A stretch of DNA of 64,000 nt from Gaetbulibacter saemankumensis DSM 17032 (GTDB taxonomy: Bacteria > Bacteroidota > Bacteroidia > Flavobacteriales > Flavobacteriaceae), in the NCBI RefSeq assembly GCF_000425645.1, contig NZ_KE384430.1:917492-981491 (forward strand). The letters run 5' to 3'. This document shows positions 25,861 through 33,749 of this stretch, in pieces. The notes beneath the pieces are model-generated. The model saw only the letters and a list, made by a program, of their open reading frames with translations, was not told the DNA's origin and did no database searches. Position 1 is the stretch's first letter. Every line of letters begins with the position of its first letter. Position numbers and translations under genes: made by a program.

Positions 25861-26739
25861 ATGAGCAGAAATCAAGGAACAAGCGGAAAAGGTAAGCCAT
25901 CGGGAAGAGGGCAGCAGGGAGGTAAAAACAAGAGCTATAGCAGAACGCATGGCACTGGGAAAACCAAAAGTTTTGCGAGAGGAAATGCGCCTGTTAAGAA
26001 AGTGAGTTCTGCGCCTCAAAAAGTATCTAATTCAAATGAAATTAGATTAAATAAATACGTGGCAAACGCGGGTGTTTGTTCACGTAGGGAGGCGGATGTG
26101 CATATTGCTACTGGATTAGTATCTGTAAATGGCAAAGTAATTACCGAAATGGGTTATAAGGTAAAACCCGACGATGAGGTACGTTATGATGGGGCACGTA
26201 TTAACCCAGAGCAGAAAGCTTATGTGTTATTGAATAAGCCTAAGGGGTTTGCTACCACAACAAGTGAGGGTAAAGGTAGAACGGTTATGGATTTAGTGGC
26301 TAATGCTACAAGTTCTAGAATTAAACCTATAGGGCGTTTAGGAAGAAACTCTAAAGGGCTATTACTTTTCACGAACGATGATAGTATCGTAGAGAAATTT
26401 ACCAATTCTAAAAATGGAGTGCCACGCTTATTTCATATAGAATTAGATAAAAATTTAAAACTGGAAGATTTAAAAAAGATTCAGGCTGGTTTTAAAATTG
26501 ATGATAAATTTATTGAGGTAGAAGAGATAAGCTATATTGACGGTGCTTCTAAAAAGGAAATAGGATTAAAAATTAAAAATACTGGAAATACCATTATTCG
26601 CAGCATTTTCGATTATTTAAAATACGATATTGTGAGTTTAGATTGTGTAGCAATTGCCCACCTAACTAAGAAAGATATTCCGCGCGGTCACTGGAAACAT
26701 CTTACAGAGCAGGAATTGAATAATTTAAAAATGTTATAG
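25861..26739 (+). CDS. RsuA/RluB-family rRNA pseudouridine synthase homologue lacking the catalytic Asp
   Basis: 292 residues. Residues 1-60 are a basic, Gly/Ser/Lys-rich tail likely to bind RNA; 61-107 form an S4 domain (IRLNKYVANAGVCSRREAD); 118 onwards is the synthase fold (YVLLNKPKGFATT, then GLLLFTND, then RGHWKHLTEQE). In RsuA, RluB, RluE and RluF the catalytic Asp sits in GRLDxxTxGLL. Here that segment is GRLGRNSKGLLLF with Gly at 161, and the codon is clearly gga. The protein should therefore bind RNA but may not isomerise uridine, unless another residue replaces the Asp. The gene is monocistronic with a close promoter and a terminator. Confidence 0.85.
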   Translation: MSRNQGTSGKGKPSGRGQQGGKNKSYSRTHGTGKTKSFARGNAPVKKVSSAPQKVSNSNEIRLNKYVANAGVCSRREADVHIATGLVSVNGKVITEMGYKVKPDDEVRYDGARINPEQKAYVLLNKPKGFATTTSEGKGRTVMDLVANATSSRIKPIGRLGRNSKGLLLFTNDDSIVEKFTNSKNGVPRLFHIELDKNLKLEDLKKIQAGFKIDDKFIEVEEISYIDGASKKEIGLKIKNTGNTIIRSIFDYLKYDIVSLDCVAIAHLTKKDIPRGHWKHLTEQELNNLKML

Positions 26740-26771
26740 TCCATATAAACGGATCATTTATATACTAAAAG

Positions 26772-26797
26772 AAGTCGACTAATAAGTTGACTTTTTT
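26772..26797 (+). terminator. Intrinsic terminator after the pseudouridine synthase gene
   Basis: Stem AAGTCGACT / AGTTGACTT (one G-U pair), loop AATA, then a T-run, 32 bases after the stop. Confidence 0.8.
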
Positions 26798-26945
26798 GTA
26801 TTTGGAACAGACGTGAAACGTTTAAAATGAGGTGTCAACAGGACCTGTAATATATGGCCTGGCCCTTGTGGTGACAGTCGTTTTAGAGCTTATAAATTTT
26901 TATTAAAAAAAAGATCAAAACACATTACTGTGTTTAAAAATAAAT
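26798..26945. other. Unassigned intergenic patch with a hairpin-forming core
   Basis: Between the terminator and the next promoter lies a locally GC-richer patch (about 26831-26880). TGTCA at 26833-26837 can pair with TGACA at 26872-26876, and GGCCTGGCC sits inside. No reading frame is credible. It could be a small RNA or a remnant. Confidence 0.3.
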
Positions 26946-27215
26946 TACATTTGCTTCTCTTTTTAGCTGAACAAATTGAACTCTGTTTATACGTTCGGGC
27001 TTTTGAAAAATAGGAAGTCATATTCAAAAGCAACTTATAAGATAAGTAACCGAATTTTAAAGCTAACTTCCGTTTTACCCATCTATGCTAGTCAGCATCA
27101 GTATGGATTTGTGCCTACAACTCAAAGTCAGATACAGATTTGATATTCTTTATTTTTTATTACCTTAACCTGTAGTTAAACTATAAATTGCTTTTTTAAC
27201 ATTTTTAAAAAATAA
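26946..27215 (+). promoter_or_regulatory. Putative promoter and structured 5' leader of the polyamine operon
   Basis: A -7 match TACATTTG (26946-26953) would start a transcript about 255 bases before the decarboxylase ATG. The leader contains a 9-bp stem GCTTTTGAA (26999-27007) / TTCAAAAGC (27023-27031), flanked by TTCGG (26994-26998) and CCGAA (27050-27054), which can close an outer helix. A 25-codon frame at 27086 is present but not supported. I cannot match the structure to a known riboswitch. Confidence 0.4.
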
Positions 27216-28613
27216 ATGAATACTAAATATATTGATTTAATTAATCAGACTTTTGATTTTCCTCAAGAGGAATTTAACTTAGAAAATAAGACATTAGAGT
27301 TTCATGGTATTAACCTTATGGAATTGGTTGAAACCTATGGGGCACCATTGAAATTTACATATTTACCACAAATATCTAATAATATTAAGCGTGCTAAAAA
27401 ATGGTTTACAGACGCTATTGAGAAGCACGATTATCAAGGCGAATACAATTATTGTTATTGTACTAAAAGCTCACATTTTAATCATGTATTAAACGAAGCT
27501 TTAAAGAACGATATACATATAGAAACCTCGTCGGCATTCGATATTGATATTGTTGAAAATTTAAAAAAACAAGGTAAAATTACCGATGAGACTTTTGTAT
27601 TAAGTAATGGGTTTAAGCGGGCTCAGTACGTTACTAATATAGCCCGTTTAATTAATGAAGGTCATAAAAATGCCATACCCATTATAGATAATTACGAGGA
27701 GATTGACCTGTTATCGGCAGAAATTAAAGGCGAATTTAATGTAGGGATACGCATTGCTTCGGAAGAAGAACCCAAATTTGAATTTTATACTTCACGATTA
27801 GGTATTGGTTATAAAAACATTGTGCCATTTTATAAAAATCAGATTAAAGAAAATAAAAAGGTAAATCTTAAAATGCTACACTTTTTCATTAATACAGGCA
27901 TTCGTGATAATGCCTATTATTGGAATGAACTGCACAAGTGTTTAAAGGTGTATACCAATCTGAAAAAAATATGTCCGAGTCTTGATAGTTTAAATATTGG
28001 TGGTGGTTTTCCAATAAAAAATTCGTTGGCTTTTGAATTCGATTATGAATATATGGTCGATGAGATTATTAATCAAATTAAAGTAACCTGTGAAGAAGAA
28101 GGTGTCGATGTGCCTAATATTTTTACAGAATTCGGTAGTTTCACAGTTGGAGAAAGTGGTGGTGCAGTTTATGAAGTATTGTATCAAAAGCAACAAAACG
28201 ATCGTGAAAAGTGGAATATGATTAATTCATCATTCATAACTACATTACCGGATACTTGGGCGATTAATAAGCGATTTATTTTGTTGCCAATAAACCGTTG
28301 GCATGAAGGTTACGAGCGTGTTTTATTGGGCGGTTTAACCTGTGATAGTGACGATTATTATAATAGTGAACAGCATATGAATGCCATTTACTTACCAAAA
28401 TATAACAAAGAAAAACCTTTATATATTGGCTTTTTTAATACAGGTGCTTATCAGGAAACCATTGGCGGTTTTGGAGGCTTGCAACACTGTTTAATACCCA
28501 GTCCGAAGCATATTTTAATAGATAAAGATGCCGAAGGAACTTTTACAACAAAATTATTTAGTGAACAACAAAAAAGTGAAGACTTACTTAAAATTTTAGG
28601 TTATGAAAACTAA
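27216..28613 (+). CDS. Biosynthetic arginine decarboxylase (alanine-racemase-fold, PLP)
   Basis: 465 residues of the fold III PLP decarboxylases. The PLP-binding lysine is K84 in YCTKSSHF, the glycine-rich phosphate loop is NIGGGFP near 262-268, and the catalytic Cys lies in GLTCDSDDYY near 370. The length and the flavobacterial start (NTKYIDLINQTFDFPQEEF) match the group annotated as arginine decarboxylase in Bacteroidota, distinct from the larger E. coli SpeA. The next gene encodes agmatinase, which consumes agmatine, the product of arginine decarboxylation; this context supports arginine over ornithine or diaminopimelate as substrate. It overlaps the agmatinase start by 11 bases. Confidence 0.87.
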   Translation: MNTKYIDLINQTFDFPQEEFNLENKTLEFHGINLMELVETYGAPLKFTYLPQISNNIKRAKKWFTDAIEKHDYQGEYNYCYCTKSSHFNHVLNEALKNDIHIETSSAFDIDIVENLKKQGKITDETFVLSNGFKRAQYVTNIARLINEGHKNAIPIIDNYEEIDLLSAEIKGEFNVGIRIASEEEPKFEFYTSRLGIGYKNIVPFYKNQIKENKKVNLKMLHFFINTGIRDNAYYWNELHKCLKVYTNLKKICPSLDSLNIGGGFPIKNSLAFEFDYEYMVDEIINQIKVTCEEEGVDVPNIFTEFGSFTVGESGGAVYEVLYQKQQNDREKWNMINSSFITTLPDTWAINKRFILLPINRWHEGYERVLLGGLTCDSDDYYNSEQHMNAIYLPKYNKEKPLYIGFFNTGAYQETIGGFGGLQHCLIPSPKHILIDKDAEGTFTTKLFSEQQKSEDLLKILGYEN

Positions 28614-29541
28614 TACCTATGCTGGTATTCCAGAAGAATTTGGGAAACTAGAACGTGCAAAAATTGTATTAATTCCTGTGCCTTACGATGGCACAAGTAC
28701 ATGGCAAAAAGGAGCCGATAAAGGACCTGATGCGTTTTTGGATGCATCCGCTAATATGGAGCTTTATGATATAGAAACCGGAACAGAGGTATATCAACAA
28801 GGTGTATATTTAGCTGATGCTGTAACGGAAAACGAATCACCGGAAAGTATGGTTGAAGCCGTGCATCAGGCAACAAAGAAGTATATTAAGAAAAACAAAT
28901 TCGTAACAATCTTTGGTGGTGAACACTCTATCTCAATTGGAACCATTCGTGCTTTTAATGAAATGTATCCAAGCTTAACGGTATTGCATATTGATGCACA
29001 TGCCGATTTGCGTAAAATTTACGAAGGAACTTCTTGTAATCATGCCTGCGCTGTGTATGAAGCAAGTCAGACAACCAATTTGATTCAAGTAGGTATTCGT
29101 TCTATGGACATTATGGAGAAAACCGTAATGGATGAGGATAAAACGTATTTTGCGCATGATATGGCGGTTGATGATACTTGGATGGATTCAGCTATCGATC
29201 AAATGACCGATAATGTATTTATTACTTTCGATTTAGATGCCTTCGATCCTTCAATTATGCCGAGTACAGGAACACCTGAACCTGGTGGCTTGTTATGGTA
29301 CGAAACCCTTGAGTTTTTAAAACAGGTATTTGCTGAGAGAAATGTTGTAGGCTTCGATATTGTAGAGCTTTGTCCTAATAGTCAAGAAAAATCTTCAGAT
29401 TTTTTAGCAGCAAAATTGTATTATAAAATGTTAAGTTATAAATTTATGGATGAAGCCGTAGATGACGAATACGATAATACATACGACAATTCAAAACAAA
29501 AAAATAACGCTTCAAAATTTAATGACGACGATGAGTACTAA
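28603..29541 (+). CDS. speB: Agmatinase (ureohydrolase family)
   Basis: 312 residues of the arginase/agmatinase family, which hydrolyse agmatine to putrescine and urea at a binuclear manganese centre. The ligands are visible: H108 in GGEHSISIG, D131, H133 and D135 in DAHAD, and D210 and D212 in FDLDAFDP. The C-terminal 25 residues (after DEAVDDEY) are acidic and Asn/Lys-rich, an unusual tail beyond the barrel. The start overlaps the decarboxylase stop by 11 bases and its stop overlaps the next gene by 11 bases, so all three are coupled. The sequence does not separate agmatinase from other ureohydrolases by itself; context does. Confidence 0.92.
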   Translation: MKTNTYAGIPEEFGKLERAKIVLIPVPYDGTSTWQKGADKGPDAFLDASANMELYDIETGTEVYQQGVYLADAVTENESPESMVEAVHQATKKYIKKNKFVTIFGGEHSISIGTIRAFNEMYPSLTVLHIDAHADLRKIYEGTSCNHACAVYEASQTTNLIQVGIRSMDIMEKTVMDEDKTYFAHDMAVDDTWMDSAIDQMTDNVFITFDLDAFDPSIMPSTGTPEPGGLLWYETLEFLKQVFAERNVVGFDIVELCPNSQEKSSDFLAAKLYYKMLSYKFMDEAVDDEYDNTYDNSKQKNNASKFNDDDEY

Positions 29542-30505
29542 AGGACCAATATCACAATTTATAGAAAAACACTACTTGCATTTTAACGCTGCTGCATTGG
29601 TTGATGCTGCAAAAGGTTACGAAGCACAATTAGCTTCTGGCGCTAAAATGTTGGTGTCGTTAGCGGGAGCTATGAGTACTGCGGAGTTAGGGAAAAGTTT
29701 TGCTGAAATGATTCGTCAGGATAAAGTACAAATCATTTCATGTACAGGAGCGAATTTGGAAGAAGATATCATGAATTTAGTAGCGCATTCGCATTATAAG
29801 CGCGTGCCTAATTATCGCGATTTAACTCCTAAAGAAGAGTGGGATTTACTTGAAAAGGGATTAAATCGAGTAACAGATACTTGTATTCCAGAAGAAGAAG
29901 CTTTCAGACGCTTACAAGCGCATATATTTCAAATATGGAAGGAAGCTGACAATAAAGGAGAGCGCTATTTACCGCACGAGTATATGTATAAAATGTTGCT
30001 TTCTGGAGTGTTAGAGCAATACTATGAAATCGATTTAAAAGATTCCTGGATGTATGCTGCTGCCGAAAAGAATTTACCTATTGTGTGTCCGGGATGGGAA
30101 GATAGTACCATGGGGAATATCTTTGCTAGCTATGTTTTAAAAGGAGAGCTTAAGGCTAGTACTATGAAATCTGGAATTGAATATATGACCTTCTTAGCTG
30201 ACTGGTATACCGACAATTCAGAAAACGGTATCGGATTTTTTCAAATAGGAGGAGGAATTGCTGGTGATTTTCCAATATGTGTGGTGCCTATGTTATATCA
30301 GGATATGGAACGCACAGATACGCCATTTTGGAGTTATTTTTGTCAAATTAGCGACTCAACAACCAGTTACGGTTCGTATTCAGGAGCCGTTCCAAACGAA
30401 AAAATTACCTGGGGTAAATTAGATATCGATACACCTAAGTTCATTATTGAAAGTGATGCTACTATTGTGGCTCCTTTGATTTTTGCTTATCTTTTGGATA
30501 TGTAA
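29531..30505 (+). CDS. Deoxyhypusine-synthase-family enzyme, probable polyamine biosynthesis
   Basis: 324 residues from the ATG at 29531 (29522 is the alternative). The fold is that of deoxyhypusine synthase: SGAKMLVSLAGAMST (36-50), CTGANLEEDIMN (71-82), CPGWEDSTMGN (186-196), and the active-site lysine K296 in KITWGKL, equal to the human WGKI lysine. DHS modifies eIF5A, which bacteria lack, so bacterial members must act on small substrates, such as forming homospermidine or another polyamine by aminobutyl transfer from spermidine or a related amine via the same lysine imine. Its place behind arginine decarboxylase and agmatinase supports this. The exact substrate is inference. Confidence 0.85.
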   Translation: MSTKGPISQFIEKHYLHFNAAALVDAAKGYEAQLASGAKMLVSLAGAMSTAELGKSFAEMIRQDKVQIISCTGANLEEDIMNLVAHSHYKRVPNYRDLTPKEEWDLLEKGLNRVTDTCIPEEEAFRRLQAHIFQIWKEADNKGERYLPHEYMYKMLLSGVLEQYYEIDLKDSWMYAAAEKNLPIVCPGWEDSTMGNIFASYVLKGELKASTMKSGIEYMTFLADWYTDNSENGIGFFQIGGGIAGDFPICVVPMLYQDMERTDTPFWSYFCQISDSTTSYGSYSGAVPNEKITWGKLDIDTPKFIIESDATIVAPLIFAYLLDM

Positions 30506-30535
30506 CCATTAACCAATCAAAAAAAAGAACCCTAT

Positions 30536-30862
30536 ATGAAAAGTAGAAAAGATAATTTAAAGCGTGTTATAGTAGATTTCAAAAAACTAACACCCGAAAT
30601 TTTAGCGCTTTTAGTTGAGAAATATCCAGATGGTTATGATGATGATCAAATCATATCATTTAGAAATAGTCATAATGAAATTATAGAAGCCGTAGAGGTA
30701 ACTACAGAAGATACTAAATACCTTGTAAAGGTAAGCTCTAAATTAGCCATAACCATGGAGAATTACGACGAGGACGATTATGAGAATTTTGAAGGCAATG
30801 ATCCCGAGGCGATTCAAGAACCGGATATGGTTGATGAAGATTCAGACGACGATAACGACTAA
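30536..30862 (+). CDS. Small acidic protein of the polyamine operon, unknown function
   Basis: 108 residues. The N-terminal part (MKSRKDNLKRVIVDFKKLTPEILALL) is basic and helical; the last 40 residues contain about 20 Asp/Glu (YDEDDYENFEG ... DEDSDDDND). Such proteins are found in many flavobacteria, but I do not recognise a domain. It starts 30 bases after the DHS-like gene and 11 bases before the next small gene, so it is likely in the same transcript. An acidic tail might interact with a cationic partner such as polyamines or RNA-associated proteins, but that is speculation. Confidence 0.6.
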   Translation: MKSRKDNLKRVIVDFKKLTPEILALLVEKYPDGYDDDQIISFRNSHNEIIEAVEVTTEDTKYLVKVSSKLAITMENYDEDDYENFEGNDPEAIQEPDMVDEDSDDDND

Positions 30863-30873
30863 CAAATATTACC

Positions 30874-31095
30874 ATGAGAACTGCTGTTTTTAAGTCCTAC
30901 AAAAACGGTTATTACAATTTTTGGTTTGAAAATGGGGAGGAATTAGCTTTTGAAGAAGTGCATCCCCGTGTTTTAAAGCAATTTGATTTAAAAAATGATA
31001 AGAGTCTTATTGATAAAGACTTTAGAATCACCTTTGTCGAAGATGAAGACGAAGATGATGTTATCTATAGAGTAGAAAGTTTAAAACCACTTTAG
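30874..31095 (+). CDS. Small acidic protein, unknown function
   Basis: 73 residues with beta-strand-like alternation in MRTAVFKSYKNGYYNFWFENGEELAF and RITFVEDEDEDDVIYRVESLKPL. It resembles a small OB-like or SH3-like domain with an acidic loop (EDEDEDD). It lies 11 bases after the other acidic gene and is the last of the operon, with a hairpin beginning at 31118. No family is recognised. Coding is supported by its length, spacing and codon use like the neighbours. Confidence 0.55.
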   Translation: MRTAVFKSYKNGYYNFWFENGEELAFEEVHPRVLKQFDLKNDKSLIDKDFRITFVEDEDEDDVIYRVESLKPL

Positions 31096-31117
31096 GGCAA
31101 TAGAGTGATTTTTATAG

Positions 31118-31158
31118 CTAAAATAACCTTGCCTAATTATAGGGTGAGGTTGTTTTAG
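31118..31158 (+). terminator. Putative terminator of the polyamine operon
   Basis: Stem CTAAAATAACCT (31118-31129) / AGGTTGTTTTAG (31147-31158) with one U-G pair and a 17-base loop, 23 bases after the last stop. Confidence 0.6.
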
Positions 31159-31263
31159 TTGTCTTTTTGTGAAGGAGAAAAGTCTGTTTTATTTACAAAA
31201 TAGGATTAAACAGTTTTTAGTAACTCCTAGAATTTATAGTTTTACAAAGTGAAAATTAATTGT

Positions 31264-31303
31264 AAAAAAATAACCTGTGTTGATCAACACAGGTTATTTT
31301 TTT
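31264..31303. terminator. Bidirectional terminator, perfect palindrome
   Basis: A 40-base perfect palindrome built from A7-TAACCTGTGTTGA and its complement. A- and T-runs flank the stem, so it can terminate transcription from both sides, mainly of the minus-strand glycosyltransferase gene at 31320. Confidence 0.9.
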
Positions 31304-31319
31304 AATTCATCTTTATAAT

Positions 31320-32810
31320 TTAGGCTTTAGATCGGATAGATTTAAAAAATACATAACCAAACCCTAAACACAGCATGAGGTGAAAAGGAAATAACCCAAA
31401 ATCACCACCTTGGTTGCCTACTATGAAAGCGCTAAACATTCCAAAAGCAAAATACAGCATTAATAAGCCTTCAAAAATAACGTGAATTGAAATAGATTTG
31501 CTTAAGTATTTGTTTTTCTTCCAGCTGTCTTTTAAGTTATTAATATTGAATTTTGGGGTTCTCACAAATTCACTTTTCTTGCCAAGGTGGCCTTCTAATA
31601 CAGCAATAGAATTATGTAAGGAAAAGCCCATTGCGATACTAAAGAACATGAAGAACATACCAATATATCTAATGAAGTTTTTAAGTCCGCTACCATAAAT
31701 ATTTTTATACATATACCAGTAGCAAATAAAGAATATAACCGTACTAACCACAAAGAAGCTCATCACATAAAAGTATGGTTTCAAATGGGTGTATTCGTTT
31801 TTGATGTACAACATAGGAATACTCAATATACCTACGATTAATACATTTAGGAACATGGTACTATTTAAAAGATGTAGTAAGCCATGTACTTTTGTTTTGG
31901 CAGAAATGTTTTCGTTTTTTAAAACGCGCCACATCATTTTTCTGAAGTTCTCGGCACCACCTTTATTCCATCTAAATTGTTGAGATCGCGCCGCGCTAAT
32001 TACAACTGGTAATTCTGCAGGTGTTTCAACATCTTCTAAGTATTTAAATTTCCAGTTTTTTAATTGGGCACGGTAACTTAAATCTAAATCTTCGGTGAGT
32101 GTATCACCTTCCCAGTTACCGGCATCTAAAATGCAAGCTTTACGCCAAACACCAGCCGTTCCATTAAAATTTATGAAGTGCCCTTTGCTATTTCTTCCTA
32201 CCTGTTCTAAAGTAAAATGGGCATCTAAAGCAAATGCTTGAATTCTGGTTAAAAGAGAGTAGTTTCGGTTTATATGTCCCCAACGAGTCTGTACAACCCC
32301 AATATTATCATCTGTGAAATGTGGGATGGTGCGTTTAAGCCAATCCTTTTCTGGTAAAAAGTCCGAATCGAAAATGGCAATAAAATCCCCTTTGGCAATT
32401 TTTAATCCTTCTTTTAGAGCTCCAGCTTTATAGCCTTTTCTATCAGTTCTTGTAATATGTTGTATGTTTAAACCGTCTATTTTTAACGCTTCAATATGTG
32501 CTTTGGTAGATTTTACGGTCTCATCGGTAGAGTCGTCTAGAACTTGAATTTCTAATTTATCTTTCGGATAATCTATTTGAGAGATATTGTTTAATAAACG
32601 TTCCATTACATACATTTCATTATAAACAGGTAGCTGTATGGTAACGAATGGTACCTCCTCTGGATTTGAAAACTCTAAGGGCTCACAATCGTCATTTTTT
32701 CTTTTTGAAGATAAATAATTCAAAAGTAGATTTAATTGAGCAAGCGCATACATGAATATAAGTAGTAGCGCAATGGTGTAAATAACAATAATTGCTGTTT
32801 GTAATATCAT
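31320..32810 (-). CDS. CESA-type family 2 glycosyltransferase (cellulose synthase/CslA-like)
   Basis: 496 residues. One helix at about 5-27 precedes the GT-A domain: LPVYNE near 60, LDDSTDET near 91-98, the DSD metal motif near 148-150, TEDLD near 240-244 and QQFRW near 277-281, the D, DxD, D, QxxRW set of processive beta-glycan synthases. Four or five helices follow (from about 310). It resembles plant CslA and bacterial GT2s that make cellulose- or mannan-like chains. No BcsB, PilZ or cyclic-di-GMP gene is nearby, so the polymer is unknown. The gene upstream is a degenerate GT2 that overlaps by four bases. Confidence 0.9.
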   Translation of the reverse strand: MILQTAIIVIYTIALLLIFMYALAQLNLLLNYLSSKRKNDDCEPLEFSNPEEVPFVTIQLPVYNEMYVMERLLNNISQIDYPKDKLEIQVLDDSTDETVKSTKAHIEALKIDGLNIQHITRTDRKGYKAGALKEGLKIAKGDFIAIFDSDFLPEKDWLKRTIPHFTDDNIGVVQTRWGHINRNYSLLTRIQAFALDAHFTLEQVGRNSKGHFINFNGTAGVWRKACILDAGNWEGDTLTEDLDLSYRAQLKNWKFKYLEDVETPAELPVVISAARSQQFRWNKGGAENFRKMMWRVLKNENISAKTKVHGLLHLLNSTMFLNVLIVGILSIPMLYIKNEYTHLKPYFYVMSFFVVSTVIFFICYWYMYKNIYGSGLKNFIRYIGMFFMFFSIAMGFSLHNSIAVLEGHLGKKSEFVRTPKFNINNLKDSWKKNKYLSKSISIHVIFEGLLMLYFAFGMFSAFIVGNQGGDFGLFPFHLMLCLGFGYVFFKSIRSKA

Positions 32811-33412
32811 TTTTTAATACTGTATTTAAAAATCGAACTTAAGATTTTAACCTCTGCTAAAAAACTCCATTTAATGGTATTGGATACTTTCGAAACTCCA
32901 ATGCGATTTCTGTAAATCACAGGGGTTTCGGGATATGATAATGTGTTTTTTATATATGGAAAAGAACCTAAACTTATATGTTTCACTTGAAAAAGAAAAG
33001 GCCTAAGTCGGATTGCGGACAAGTTTTTAAAATTTTTCTGAGGAGTTATATTTTTAGGTTCACGTAATTTAGGTATACGTGTACTGATAACCATATCGAT
33101 ATTATTTGAAATTAGATGATTCACAATGTTGGTTGATTCTTTGGGGTAATCACTATGGTCTTTATCTAAAAATACGATAATATTTGGATTTTGGTTCGAA
33201 TGGGTGATGCAATCTGAAGCTTTTAAATATGCTTTACCATATTTTTTGAATAATGTAGTGGGCTCAATTTTTTTTGTGCTTTCCACAATAATTTCTATGA
33301 AATTGTAAAGAAAAAATCCAGCCTCGTTAATAATAACCCATATTGCTTCAACTACTTTAGAGATAGTGTTGGATTCAAAAAAAGCAGGTATTGTTACCTT
33401 GTTTGTTGACAT
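32807..33412 (-). CDS. Degenerate DPM1-like family 2 glycosyltransferase
   Basis: 201 residues. Landmarks of polyprenol-phosphate GT2s are recognisable but damaged: VTIPAFFESNTISKVVE for the start (usually IPAxNE), KKYGKAYLKASDCI for GYGKA, IIVFLDKDHSDYPKE for VFLDGDxSDYPEE, ITPQKNFKNL for TPQQRFGN, and an intact tail YRNRIGVSKVSNTIK. The NNxSxD nucleotide segment is gone and about 30 residues are missing where the family has the GWTxEMQ block. The reading frame is still open and overlaps the CESA-type gene by four bases (ATGA). It may be a pseudoenzyme or a gene in decay. Usual homologues have about 230 residues. Confidence 0.7.
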   Translation of the reverse strand: MSTNKVTIPAFFESNTISKVVEAIWVIINEAGFFLYNFIEIIVESTKKIEPTTLFKKYGKAYLKASDCITHSNQNPNIIVFLDKDHSDYPKESTNIVNHLISNNIDMVISTRIPKLREPKNITPQKNFKNLSAIRLRPFLFQVKHISLGSFPYIKNTLSYPETPVIYRNRIGVSKVSNTIKWSFLAEVKILSSIFKYSIKK

Positions 33413-33749
33413 TTATTTGGGTTAAATTAAAGACGCGAAGGTAAGGTATTTTTTAATTCATTTTGAAAAATTATTTTTAGTTATTTTTAAGTGTTATGTA
33501 CTGTAAATCAATGATGTTGATGTGGTTTTTTTCTTGTAGGAATTGTTGTTGTGATTCATTAAATTGATCGTGTTACTAAGTAAAATGTCTTTTGAATTAA
33601 TACAACTTATATTTGTGATGTACTTTCAATTAAGAATAGGGTAGACAGACAAATCAATATAATCAAAGGAATTACTTTTGAAGATAACGTATTTTATGTA
33701 TTTAAGTAAAATTAAAATCTCTTCCTTAGTTTTGTTATAAAATAGTTGT
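33413..33749. other. Intergenic region with a putative promoter for the phosphoesterase gene
   Basis: 337 AT-rich bases separating divergent genes. An exact TATATTTG lies at 33608-33615, about 135 bases before the start at 33750. No frame, tRNA or strong hairpin is seen. Confidence 0.45.

Noticed and set aside
27086-27163. A 25-codon frame in the polyamine operon leader as a leader peptide
   Set aside because: It has only one arginine-rich hint (VRYRF) and no run of regulatory codons; no evidence of translation.
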